Shown: positions 28,825 to 37,396 of the stretch, one piece after another
Numbering within the stretch: the first letter of the stretch is position 1
Layout of the letters: every line of letters begins with the position of its first letter
DNA from: JBEISR01 sp044337705
Lineage (GTDB): Bacteria > Planctomycetota > Planctomycetia > Pirellulales > Pirellulaceae
Direction: 5' to 3'
DNA length: 64,000 nucleotides
NCBI GenBank assembly: GCA_044337705.1
Contig: JBIINB010000002.1
Location: 42,684 to 106,683 of the forward strand
Notes under the pieces: model-generated
Databases searched by the model: none
Seen by the model: the letters and a program-made list of their open reading frames with translations, nothing else
Told to the model about the DNA's origin: nothing
Made by a program: the position numbers and the translations under genes

Positions 28825-30135
28825 ATGCCGCCTGACATCGCACCGACCGGTCCTTCGATCTCCCTCCAGCAACGACTCAAGCGGATCCATCGCTATCTAA
28901 CTCCTGCTGTCCTGTTGGCGATGTTGCTAGGAATCCTGCTGGGGGTGGTGGATCCGCCAGCCGCTGCTGCCTGTGAGCCGATCGCCAAAGGGTTCATCGC
29001 TGCCGTCAAGTGGTTCGTCTATCCATTGGTCTTCTTCACCATCACTCTTGGGGTCGCTTCGGTGGCCACCCTGGGAGCTGTTGGCAGATTGGGGCTGAAA
29101 GCCCTGCTCTACTTCGAGGTCATCACCACTCTGGCCTTAGTGATCGGTATCGTGGTCGCTTCCTGTTGGCAGCCCGGTCGAGGCATCCAGCCCGCCACTG
29201 ATGTTGCGACACCTCCCGCTGCTGCTAAAGGATTGGAGCTGCCCAGGGAATCGGTTTCGGAAGGGGGAGCCAAGCTTTTGGCGATCTGGCATTTCCTCCG
29301 CGATAACGGAACGCTGCAGGTGCTTTTGGCTTCGCTGCTACTGGGGATCGGCATTCAGCAGATCCCTGGAAATCAGGGTCTGCTGACTGGCCTTCACAAG
29401 GGAATGCGCTGGACTTTCCTTGGGCTGTCACTGCTGATGCTGGCAGCACCTCTGGGGGCCTTTGGAGGGATGGCTGCAACGGTAGGGAAATATGGGATCG
29501 CTGCGCTCTGGCCGTTAGCTCAATTGATGCTCTGCGTCTACGCGACGATGCTGCTGTTTGTCGGTGGAGTGCTGACCCCTTTGCTCCGTCGCGCCGGAGT
29601 TCGGATGTCGGAATTGCTCAGATATCTCAAGGAGGAGCTGCTGCTGGTTCTGGGCACCTCATCCAGCGAATCCGCGCTGCCGGCCTTGATGAACAAACTG
29701 CAGGAGATGGGGTGCCGACCTGCGGTGGTTGGACTAGTGGTTCCCACCGGCTATTCGTTCAACCTGGATGGGACCAGCATCTACCTTTCGATGGCAGTCC
29801 TGTTCTTGGCGCAGGTCTACCAGGTCACACTATCCTGGTCGGAGATCGGTATTATTCTGGCAACGCTGATGATCACCAGCAAGGGAGCCGCTGGGGTCAC
29901 CGGAAGCGGCATGGTGGTGCTTGCCTCCACACTGGCTGCATTGAAGGTGATTCCCCTGGAGGGGATCGCAATGCTTCTGGGGGTCGATCGTTTCATGTCC
30001 GAAGCTCGATCGATCACCAACTTGATCGGCAACGCAGTGGCGACCATCTATCTGGCCGATTGCGAGCACGCACTGGACCATGAAGCCTGGGAGGCTATTC
30101 GCCGAGACAGGGGCTGGTCGGACGAAAGCCCCTAG
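28825..30135 (+). CDS. Dicarboxylate/amino acid:cation symporter (DAACS/GltP family)
   Basis: 436 residues, several hydrophobic segments. The family's re-entrant hairpin 1 is visible as GTSSSESALPALMNKL, the transmembrane 7 motif as PTGYSFNLDGTSIYLSM, and hairpin 2 as SKGAAGVTGSGMVVLAST. The last helix carries GVDRFMSEARSITNLIGN, with the substrate-binding Asp and Asn positions of glutamate/aspartate and C4-dicarboxylate carriers. It imports acidic substrates with Na+ or H+. No clear ribosome-binding site at ATG 28825; the same frame is open for 480 bases upstream but that part is antisense to the pseudouridine synthase gene. Confidence 0.93.
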   Translation: MPPDIAPTGPSISLQQRLKRIHRYLTPAVLLAMLLGILLGVVDPPAAAACEPIAKGFIAAVKWFVYPLVFFTITLGVASVATLGAVGRLGLKALLYFEVITTLALVIGIVVASCWQPGRGIQPATDVATPPAAAKGLELPRESVSEGGAKLLAIWHFLRDNGTLQVLLASLLLGIGIQQIPGNQGLLTGLHKGMRWTFLGLSLLMLAAPLGAFGGMAATVGKYGIAALWPLAQLMLCVYATMLLFVGGVLTPLLRRAGVRMSELLRYLKEELLLVLGTSSSESALPALMNKLQEMGCRPAVVGLVVPTGYSFNLDGTSIYLSMAVLFLAQVYQVTLSWSEIGIILATLMITSKGAAGVTGSGMVVLASTLAALKVIPLEGIAMLLGVDRFMSEARSITNLIGNAVATIYLADCEHALDHEAWEAIRRDRGWSDESP

Positions 30136-30142
30136 GTCAGGC

Positions 30143-30469
30143 TCAGGGACCGCAGGTCGAACAGCCGGGGGTGCCGGTCGACATGCTGCCAGGTACCCCG
30201 GACACTCCTGGAACGACCATGCCTGGAGTCCCAGGTGCCTGAAGTGTTCCAGTGCCGTAGATTGAGCCCGCACTTGGGGTCGATGGATAAACCCCAGGAG
30301 CTGGGGCGGTAGCGCCAAAGCCGTAGGGGTTGTAAGGACTGCTGGGAGAAGTTCCAAAATGGCACATCCCCAGGTTGTCGCACTTCCACTGTTCGACCGA
30401 CTTGCACATGCCACATCCACCGGCGGTCGCCAGAACCAGCAGCAGGAGTCCTTTGGAATACCGTTTCAT
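30143..30469 (-). CDS. Small Cys/Gly/Pro-rich putative lipoprotein
   Basis: 108 residues. MKRYSKGLLLLVLATAGGCG is a lipoprotein signal with a slightly weak lipobox (Ala at -3, Gly-Gly before Cys). The mature part holds Cys-rich ends (GMCKSVEQWKCDNLGMCHFG and PGCSTCGP) around a Gly/Pro/Ser/Thr-rich middle, so it is probably disordered and surface exposed. A second small lipoprotein with the same plan lies at 43251-43610. Upstream, 30512-30528 contains overlapping palindromes (CGCTCGAGCG and GAGCG-AA-CGCTC), a possible operator. The function is unknown. It is convergent with the symporter gene, 7 bases apart. Confidence 0.7.
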   Translation of the reverse strand: MKRYSKGLLLLVLATAGGCGMCKSVEQWKCDNLGMCHFGTSPSSPYNPYGFGATAPAPGVYPSTPSAGSIYGTGTLQAPGTPGMVVPGVSGVPGSMSTGTPGCSTCGP

Positions 30470-30712
30470 CGCTATACAACCTTAACGCAATTGGACCAAA
30501 CAACCTTCGCCCGCTCGAGCGAACGCTCAACTTTGGAATAGAAATCGTGAAAAGCAAAAATTTTTCCTATCCGTCTCTTTTTTCCTCAAGTGCCTCCTCT
30601 TTCCTGATCGGATCGATTGGCATAGTCCGTACAATCGTTCGATCAGGGAGGTTGGATTAGCTCCACTGACTAAACTCCAATGCAACTAAAAGAACGCTAA
30701 TCTCTGGGTGCC

Positions 30713-31975
30713 ATGCCAAAGCTGGATGTTGTGATCGTAGGTGCCGGAATGTCGGGGCTCACTGCTGCCAATGCTCTGTTGGCGGCCGGGAAGTCCTGTC
30801 TGGTGGTCGATGCACAGGATCGTCCCGGTGGCCGAATGGCAACCGACTTGGTCGATGGGTTTCTTTTGGATCGTGGCTTCCAGGTTTTGCAGACAGCCTA
30901 TCCCTCGGTCCATCGATGGATTGCCATCAACCAACTTCAAGGGAAATTGTTTCTTCCGGGGGCAAGAATCTGGTTGCGCCATCGCCGCCGCACCATGGTC
31001 GATCCCTGGCGGTGCCCCGGTCTCATTCCCACTCTCGCCCTCGAGGGAATCGGATCGCCGATCGATTGGTGGAAACTCCGTCGGCTTCGACGAGCCTGCT
31101 TGCAGGTCAACCAGCTAGAAGTCAGTCGCATGAATCAGACCACTGCCGACTACTGGAACCATGAATACCGTTTGGGGGAATCCGTCAGGAAGAACTTCCT
31201 GAAGCCGTGGATGAGCGGCGTATTTCTGGAGCGCCAGATGGAGGTGCCGTCTGCCTTTTTTCGTTGGATTTTCGGGATGCAGGCGCGAGGCGACGCGCTG
31301 TTGCCGCGCGAAGGGATCCAGGCGATCCCCCGACAGCTTGCGATGCGATTGCCGGCCGGTGGCCTTCGAACAGGTTTCCAGGTGGCAAGGATTGAACCAG
31401 GGGTGGTGGAGGCAGAGGATGGATCCCGATTGGAAGCTTCCGCGGTTCTGCTGGCAACCGAGCGATCGAAGGTGGCTCAACTGGTTGGCTCAAGTATCGT
31501 AGATGAAGGGTCGAGGGTCACTTGCTGCGATTACTTTGCAACCCGAGAGGCACCTCCCGCCGGACCCTGGCTGCATCTGTTCCCCGATCCGCAGGCCCCG
31601 ATCGTCCATGCGTCGATCCCCACCCAGCTCCATCCCAGCATGGCTCCGGATCGGCAGCAACTCATCAGCGCCAGCTGGGTCGGTGCGCCATCAGAAAGCC
31701 CAGCCAGTCCGACCGAGGTCGCCCAATACTTGCAGCAGCTCTGGAGACTTCCTCAGAACGCACTGCGGCATCTCAAGCGTTATCACCTGTTGGATGCTTT
31801 GCCTCGCTGGCCCAGTGATTCCGAAGCATCCCAGAGCGAAGGGATTCAGCGGGATGGTCAGCAAGGGATTTTCTATGCAGGCGATTACACGAGGCATCCA
31901 TCTCTGCAGGGGGCGATGGAATCGGGAGAATTCGCCGCAGGTGCCATCCTGAAGTGGCTCTCGCAACACGGTTGA
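30713..31975 (+). CDS. FAD-dependent amine-oxidase/phytoene-desaturase-like oxidoreductase
   Basis: 420 residues. The N-terminal dinucleotide-binding motif VVIVGAGMSGLTAANALLAA (Gly10-x-Gly12-x-x-Gly15) is followed by the second FAD contact DRPGGRMATD, the layout of the NAD(P)/FAD flavoprotein monooxygenase-type superfamily that includes protoporphyrinogen oxidase and carotenoid desaturases. The C-terminal FAD clamp is seen in GIFYAGDYTRHPSLQGAMESG. The substrate region is not diagnostic. The gene stands alone: divergent from the small lipoprotein and followed by an intergenic repeat. Confidence 0.88.
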   Translation: MPKLDVVIVGAGMSGLTAANALLAAGKSCLVVDAQDRPGGRMATDLVDGFLLDRGFQVLQTAYPSVHRWIAINQLQGKLFLPGARIWLRHRRRTMVDPWRCPGLIPTLALEGIGSPIDWWKLRRLRRACLQVNQLEVSRMNQTTADYWNHEYRLGESVRKNFLKPWMSGVFLERQMEVPSAFFRWIFGMQARGDALLPREGIQAIPRQLAMRLPAGGLRTGFQVARIEPGVVEAEDGSRLEASAVLLATERSKVAQLVGSSIVDEGSRVTCCDYFATREAPPAGPWLHLFPDPQAPIVHASIPTQLHPSMAPDRQQLISASWVGAPSESPASPTEVAQYLQQLWRLPQNALRHLKRYHLLDALPRWPSDSEASQSEGIQRDGQQGIFYAGDYTRHPSLQGAMESGEFAAGAILKWLSQHG

Positions 31976-31992
31976 AATCGTGGCGTAGATTC

Positions 31993-32037
31993 CCCAGGGC
32001 GTTGCCCTGGGCTATCGTATCGTCGTGCCTTCGGCAC
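31993..32037. repeat. Intergenic double-hairpin repeat
   Basis: Two compact hairpins lie side by side in the gap after the FAD oxidoreductase. The first has a perfect 8-bp stem (CCCAGGGC/GCCCTGGG, 31993-32011) with a GTT loop. The second has a 5-bp stem (GTGCC/GGCAC, 32025-32037) with a TTC loop. Very similar 'CCCAGGGCGTTGCCCTGGG' and 'GTGCCTTCGGCAC' elements are, from memory, common between genes in planctomycete genomes. No T-run follows either stem, so it is not a classical terminator, although it lies between the convergent ends of two genes. Confidence 0.6.
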
Positions 32038-32105
32038 TTGAAGACGGAGTCCCCCCGCTGGAATACGGAAGCTACGGGATCAATCGACTCAGCGTCCCGG
32101 GCTTG

Positions 32106-33335
32106 CTACCGCTGACCTAGAAGCGAACCGGAATAGAGCGGCTTGTTTTCTTTCTTCGGAACCGCCATCACGGTTGGTGCAAGGTCGAACGGAATCGAGT
32201 ACTTCTTCAGCAAATCCGTCTGATCTTTCCCGCGGCTGTCCCGAAACTCGGGAAGTTTCTTCGTGTCGATCACATCCAACAGAGTTTTCGCAAATGCTAC
32301 CTGACCATACTGGCTTCCTCGCAACTCCTTTGCACCGCCAAACATGCCGCGGACTTTCTCGATTTCGGCTGCGTATTGGAACGTCCCTTGAGGCGAGGTC
32401 GATCCGATTTCCTGAAATGCCCCCACCGCCACGATGCTCGACGTGCGATCATGAAACTCATAGGCCTCGATCCCGCTGCGACGCAGGGCATCGGTCGCCA
32501 GGTGCGCCAGTTCCGCTGCTCGCTCCAGCGTCTGTCCTTCCAGACTTTCAGGATCCCCGGACAATCGCGATCCCATCAGGACAGCGTCCGAACCGCGGAA
32601 GGTGGCAACGCGCACGGTGTACTTGCCGGGATTGGAAAGCAGCGAATGCTCGACCTCCTTGTTCAGCTGGATGACGAATTCATCTACAGGTCGTTGATAG
32701 AATTCTCGGGGAAGTAGCGGGTTGTAGGTTCCGAAAGCTTTGTACATCGGCCCGGGTTTGACTTTCTCCAGATCGAACTTCGAAGAAAGGGCTCGCCGCA
32801 CCTCCTGCCACGTGCCGCTCAGCTTGGCACCTGGGTTGCTGCCATCTAGACCCAGCGCTTTGGGACGGGCCATTTTCACGACGCGCAGCGACTCTTCGTA
32901 GGTGGGACTGTCGGCCGATTGGAAGTCGCCCACAAGCACCGCAAACCCGTCGTCGGTCACTTGTTCGGCATACCGCATTCGCCGCTGCCGGCCCTGGTCG
33001 TCAAAGCCAGCTCCCAGCGTCGTCTCCGAGTAATCGAATTTCTGGCCGAGCGATTTCTTCGCCAGGATGTAGGCGCGAAGTCGGTAGGTGGTCCGGAATT
33101 CCTGCGCTAAAGCCTCTGCTTTCGCGCGAGCATCCTCACCATCGAAGACCCGAGCGAGAATCAGCCAGGGGCCATCTTCGGTCGATAAATCCAGTTTTCC
33201 TGTCGATTCCTGGGCGGTCGATTTCTTTCGGAACAACGCCGAGAAAGAGGGAGGTGCAGCAGATGCATCACCCCCTAGGATCACGGCAAGCAATACGACG
33301 AGACTGTTTTGGAAGTTCCATTTCGATGATCGCAT
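32106..33335 (-). CDS. Exported protein with SPOR-like segments
   Basis: 409 residues. A signal peptide (NFQNSLVVLLAVILGGDASA) leads into a region that resembles SPOR-type repeats: GPWLILARVFDGEDARAKAE near residue 60, and later GKYTVRVATFRGSDAV followed by SGIEAYEFHDRTSSIVAVGAF near residue 300. SPOR domains bind denuded peptidoglycan, but the match is by pattern only and no family name is certain. The rest is unrecognised. ATG 33335 follows GGAGAGG by 9 bases; ATG 33344 abuts the same site and is less likely. Confidence 0.65.
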   Translation of the reverse strand: MRSSKWNFQNSLVVLLAVILGGDASAAPPSFSALFRKKSTAQESTGKLDLSTEDGPWLILARVFDGEDARAKAEALAQEFRTTYRLRAYILAKKSLGQKFDYSETTLGAGFDDQGRQRRMRYAEQVTDDGFAVLVGDFQSADSPTYEESLRVVKMARPKALGLDGSNPGAKLSGTWQEVRRALSSKFDLEKVKPGPMYKAFGTYNPLLPREFYQRPVDEFVIQLNKEVEHSLLSNPGKYTVRVATFRGSDAVLMGSRLSGDPESLEGQTLERAAELAHLATDALRRSGIEAYEFHDRTSSIVAVGAFQEIGSTSPQGTFQYAAEIEKVRGMFGGAKELRGSQYGQVAFAKTLLDVIDTKKLPEFRDSRGKDQTDLLKKYSIPFDLAPTVMAVPKKENKPLYSGSLLGQR

Positions 33336-33684
33336 GCCAGGCATCCTCTCCAACCATCCAGGCACCAGGATGGCCTTTGACTCCTTTTGTCTCACGTGAT
33401 CCATCCTGAACCCCATCGCTTCAGTGGCCTCTGGCGATGCGGACGGACCCAGACCACTTGGTCTCCCGTGCGGCTTCGGAAATAGCAGAAGGAGTTGGAT
33501 GAATCGAGCCCAATTCAGCAGGTTTTCCATAGGCAGTTGGGAGATTCCCTGGCTTGATAGTCAGGAATGCTTGCCTTTCTTCCGCTGCATCGCCTACCCT
33601 GCGCAGTAGGCAAGTCTTATCCCGACGGACGTAGGTTGGTCCTCGAAGATTTTTGGCGCATTGGGGAAGAACGAGGTAGAAGTC
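33336..33684. other. Intergenic region with competing inverted repeats
   Basis: About 350 bases without a supported gene between the divergent SPOR-like gene and a small hypothetical gene. Arms GCCTAC (33592-33597) and GTAGGC (33606-33611) form a 6-bp stem. Wider arms CTTGCCT (33570-33576) and AGGCAAG (33608-33614) could pair instead, sharing the same right-hand bases. No promoter pair stands out. The open frame on the minus strand here has no family features and is taken as noise. Confidence 0.35.
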
Positions 33685-34098
33685 ATGAGTGAGCCGCTGT
33701 GGAATCAGATGATCCGGGAACTGAAAGACAAGCATCAGATACCCGACGAACGGTTTTTCGGCCTGGATGCTGAATCGATGAGCCGCGCGATCGTGGCGAT
33801 GATGAACGGTCCGATGGAGAAAGACAGGCCTGTCGGTTTTTTTCCTGTCGTTTCGAGGGAGATCCATCATCAGTGGATTCGCGAGGCATTTGGATCCGCG
33901 GTGAATGCCGAGCGGATACAGCTGCAAGTCGATTTCTTCATGGGAAAGCTTTCAGACCTGATCCCCGTCGATTGGACGCTGCCGGATGATCAATTCGCGA
34001 AGGTTGTTCGGGAAGGGCTGGATCGGGAGTTTCCCGATCTTTCGGAAGATGCGCGACGTGTCATCCTGGCCAACTACAGCTACAGTCACGCCAAGTGA
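33685..34098 (+). CDS. Hypothetical protein
   Basis: 137 residues, unrecognised. It is helical and soluble, with no signal peptide. Notable stretches are MIRELKDKHQIPDERFFGLD, GFFPVVSREIHHQWIREAFG and a C-terminal ILANYSYSHAK. GAGG lies 8 bases before ATG 33685, which decides the start over GTG/ATG candidates eight codons upstream. It sits alone between divergent and convergent neighbours, so context gives no hint of function. Confidence 0.6.
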   Translation: MSEPLWNQMIRELKDKHQIPDERFFGLDAESMSRAIVAMMNGPMEKDRPVGFFPVVSREIHHQWIREAFGSAVNAERIQLQVDFFMGKLSDLIPVDWTLPDDQFAKVVREGLDREFPDLSEDARRVILANYSYSHAK

Positions 34099-34232
34099 GC
34101 GACGAGGCGTTTTCGGACGGTGGAGACATTCCTGCGTCTTCCAGTTAGATCGGCTGCTTCAGCGGCAGCATCGGTAGCCATAGGAAGAATTTGCCCACGG
34201 GCGCCGAGCGTCGCTTGGATGCCTCGCATTTT

Positions 34233-35528
34233 TTATGTCGCCCAGTTTCTTTGGGCCCTGGCGATTAGTGGCATCGCTTCGGGAGCATCCAAAATCGTCT
34301 CTGCGACCGGGTCGTATTGGATCTTGCGCTGCAGGATCCAGGCAATCGATGCCACATGACATGCCAGGTGGCTTTTGCGCATCACCCGATGGTTCGCTAC
34401 AGGCAATGCGCCTGAGGCAATGCAGTCGAAGAAATTCCTTGCATGGGCGGAGACATCCAGGCCTCGAATCCGCTTGGACGGTTCCCCTTGTTCCACGACT
34501 AGCGATTTGGGTTCCCCGATGATCTCCCCTTCGTCCCCTGTCTCGATCCATCCCTCCTCGCCGATGAATCGTACTGGGCAGGTGCCCAGTCGCGTCGTGT
34601 AATGCGGGGCTCGGTCGCCAAATGGATTTGGAAGGAAGTCGATTTCCATTTCGACGCCGTTGGCGTACCGGCAGAAGAGCGAAGTTGGTTGCGGTTCGAA
34701 GGAGACTGGACCGGAATCATCTACTTGATTGGCCCACTGGCAAATATCGACCGTATGGGCACCCCAATCCAACAGTCGGGCACCTGAATCAAAGTCCCAC
34801 TGACCGCGCCACTGGCCATCGCAATACTTCTTATTGTAAGGACGCCAGGGGGCTGGCCCCAGCCAGAGGTTCCAGTCGACATGATCGATGTTCGGTTGTG
34901 GTTCTCCCGGTAGCCATTGATTGTCCAGCGAAGGAATGTAGACCGATGCGTGCATCTTCTTGAGCTTGCCGATGCGACCTGCATGGACCCACTGAACCGC
35001 CTGCTGGAAGTTCGGTACACTTCGACGCTGCGTGCCAGCCTGGAAAACCCGCCCAGTCTCTTCCATCGTCTTGGAAAGTCTCTGGCACAGCTCAACGCTG
35101 ATCCCACAAGGTTTCTCACTGTAAACATGTTTGCCAGCCCTGGCCGCAAGCATCGATGCATCGGCATGCCATCGGTCTCCCGTCGCGATCAGAACGGCGT
35201 CGATGTCGGGTCGTTCCAGCAGTTCGCGGAAGTCTCGATAGAGTCGGCAGTCCTGATTGCCATAGAATTCATCCACCAGTTGCTTGCCGGCATCGCGGCG
35301 AGTCGCCTGAACGTCGGCGATCGCAAGGCATTGCACGTCCGCGAAGGGAAGCATCGCCTTCAGATCGTAGGTGCAGCGGGGGCCAATCCCGATAACACCC
35401 AGGCCGATCTTGCTGTTGGGGCCGGTTGCACGAGCAATCGAGCTGGTGATCCATGGAGTGGCCATGCCACTGGCCGTTATCGTCCGAAGGAACTGACGCC
35501 TTGGAAAACCCCACTTCTCAGTTTCCAT
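34233..35528 (-). CDS. Exported Gfo/Idh/MocA family oxidoreductase
   Basis: 431 residues. A Tat-like signal (PRRQFLRTITASGMATPW) is followed by the Rossmann motif GLGVIGIGPR (about 43-51) and the conserved EKP (138-140) that contacts the nicotinamide ring. The second domain contains DWNLWLGPAPWRPYNKKYC and RLLDWGAHTVDICQW, typical of planctomycete members; the final His of the family's active-site region appears in DWGAHTVD. These enzymes oxidise or epimerise sugars and cyclitols with NAD(P). Export of the folded, cofactor-loaded enzyme would fit Tat. The substrate is unknown. Confidence 0.88.
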   Translation of the reverse strand: METEKWGFPRRQFLRTITASGMATPWITSSIARATGPNSKIGLGVIGIGPRCTYDLKAMLPFADVQCLAIADVQATRRDAGKQLVDEFYGNQDCRLYRDFRELLERPDIDAVLIATGDRWHADASMLAARAGKHVYSEKPCGISVELCQRLSKTMEETGRVFQAGTQRRSVPNFQQAVQWVHAGRIGKLKKMHASVYIPSLDNQWLPGEPQPNIDHVDWNLWLGPAPWRPYNKKYCDGQWRGQWDFDSGARLLDWGAHTVDICQWANQVDDSGPVSFEPQPTSLFCRYANGVEMEIDFLPNPFGDRAPHYTTRLGTCPVRFIGEEGWIETGDEGEIIGEPKSLVVEQGEPSKRIRGLDVSAHARNFFDCIASGALPVANHRVMRKSHLACHVASIAWILQRKIQYDPVAETILDAPEAMPLIARAQRNWAT

Positions 35529-35733
35529 CTTGGACGCTCCCGTTTTGTTCCTTGGATTTTTGTCGAGTCATCGATCGGATCCCAGGCTGTTTCGATTTCT
35601 GCCCAACGCCTGGAGTAGCTTGTACCATAAGGTAAGCAGGTTGGGCCCTGCAAGTTTGTTGGTGGAAGCAGCGGGAGAGGAATCCTGCGGGGCTTTCCGC
35701 CCAAGGTGGATTCCTTCTTTCCGAGGCGAATCG

Positions 35734-37332
35734 ATGGATAGGCAGAAGTATCAGGAACTGGTCGAGACTTTTTTCTCCTGGAACCAGGAGGATATCGCCC
35801 AGATTTTTTCCGAGCTTCTTTCGGTGGTGGCGGCTGAGCAGTCGCTGACGCCAGCTCAGATCATGAGCCAGAATTACGAAACCGCGCGCGCCAATCCGGA
35901 AATCCATAACCTGCCCGGCAACCTGAAAGATGCGAGGGATGCCATCTTTCCGTATTTTTGGGGCACTGACAGTTGGAGCAATCCACTGCACCTGGAAAAC
36001 GTAAAGGGACCGGCCAATCAAGCTTCGTTGATCGGCGCCATCGCCTGCTTGCTGAAAAACCCCAACCTCTGCACCGATCGCTACAGCCAGCGCAGCAACG
36101 AACTGGAGGTCAAGGCGATCACAGCGCTGGCCAATCTCATCTACTACCACACGGTAGACCCCTGGGGCGTCTTCACGATCGGTGGAACCATTTCGAATCT
36201 CTATGGCAGCAAGATTGGACTGGAGCGTGTGGTCCCTGGAGCGATGCGGCACGGCCTGCAAGGGCAGCAGGTTGTCGGGATTTGTTCCCAGGCTGGCCAC
36301 TATTCCAATCAGACAATCGCCGGCTGGTTGGGGATCGGAACCGAAAATCTGATCGCTATCCCAACCGACGAATCGCTGGCCATGCGGATCGATCTGCTGG
36401 AATCGACCGCCAACCAACTGCTGGGTGAAGGGAAGAAGATCGCCTATGTGTGCGCCACCTTTGGAACCACCGACGGCTTTGGCGTCGACGAAGTGCCGGC
36501 GATTCGCGAAGTGATGGAGAGGCTTTGCCGGAAGCACCGCGCCACGATGCCTCAGATCCACGTCGATGCCGCCGTTGGATGGGCGATGACCATGCTGACC
36601 GATTACGATCGCAATCTAAATACGCTTCAGATGTCCGACAGCCTGCTGGCACTGGTGGAGCGAGTTCAGAGCAAGAATGCATGGCTGCGTTCGGCTGACA
36701 GTGTGACTATCGATTTCCACAAGATGGGGCGAGGCCACTATCCTTCCAGCGCCTTTATCGTCAACCGTCGCGAGGATCTTCGTTTTCTGTCGCGCAGTGT
36801 CCGCGATACCCCCTACTTCTCCGACGCCGACGCGCGGCGCGACCCAGCTCTATTCACCCTGGAATGCTCCCGACCCGGTATCGGCCCCTACTCGGTTATC
36901 GCATCGCTCAATGGAATCGGTCTGCAGGGTTGGCAAATGCTCGTGGCACGGTCGCTGGAACTGGCAAGGATGCTGAAGGATCGATTGAGCCGCCTGGAGT
37001 ACTGCAAAGTGCTCAATGAGACAACGGCTGGGCCATCAGTCAACTGGTGGGTGCTCCCCAAAGGTCGAAACGCGGAGGAAGTCTACCGAAGATGGGTGCA
37101 AAATGAGCTGACGGAGGAGCAGCGCCTGCGATACCAGCGAGAGATCCGGCAACTTTTTGAAAAGCGAATGAAAATGATGGATCACGCGCTCGACGCCAGG
37201 CTGGGGTACACCACCAACTTTGGCTTCTGTCCCCATGGTCTTGAAATTCCTGCCTGGAAGGCAGTTTTTTTCAATCCAAAAACCGATGAAGTGATCGTCG
37301 ATCGGATCATTCAAAGCATTGAGGAACTTTGA
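35734..37332 (+). CDS. Group II PLP-dependent decarboxylase (glutamate-decarboxylase-like)
   Basis: 532 residues. The PLP-binding lysine is in TIDFHKMGRGHYPSSAF (Lys330), the usual group II amino-acid decarboxylase context. The cofactor pocket is seen in GTISNLYGSKIGLERV and PQIHVDAAVGWAM (the Asp that pairs with the pyridine nitrogen). GAGG sits 7 bases before ATG 35734; the longer frame upstream lacks support and overlaps the divergent oxidoreductase promoter region. Substrates in this family include glutamate, aspartate, tyrosine and diaminobutyrate; the sequence does not decide. Convergent with the large exported protein gene. Confidence 0.88.
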   Translation: MDRQKYQELVETFFSWNQEDIAQIFSELLSVVAAEQSLTPAQIMSQNYETARANPEIHNLPGNLKDARDAIFPYFWGTDSWSNPLHLENVKGPANQASLIGAIACLLKNPNLCTDRYSQRSNELEVKAITALANLIYYHTVDPWGVFTIGGTISNLYGSKIGLERVVPGAMRHGLQGQQVVGICSQAGHYSNQTIAGWLGIGTENLIAIPTDESLAMRIDLLESTANQLLGEGKKIAYVCATFGTTDGFGVDEVPAIREVMERLCRKHRATMPQIHVDAAVGWAMTMLTDYDRNLNTLQMSDSLLALVERVQSKNAWLRSADSVTIDFHKMGRGHYPSSAFIVNRREDLRFLSRSVRDTPYFSDADARRDPALFTLECSRPGIGPYSVIASLNGIGLQGWQMLVARSLELARMLKDRLSRLEYCKVLNETTAGPSVNWWVLPKGRNAEEVYRRWVQNELTEEQRLRYQREIRQLFEKRMKMMDHALDARLGYTTNFGFCPHGLEIPAWKAVFFNPKTDEVIVDRIIQSIEEL

Positions 37333-37396
37333 GCCTGACTAGCCGGAACCGACTCGGTCGCTTTGGGGTATTGCCCTCCAAGTTGCAGGCCACCAT

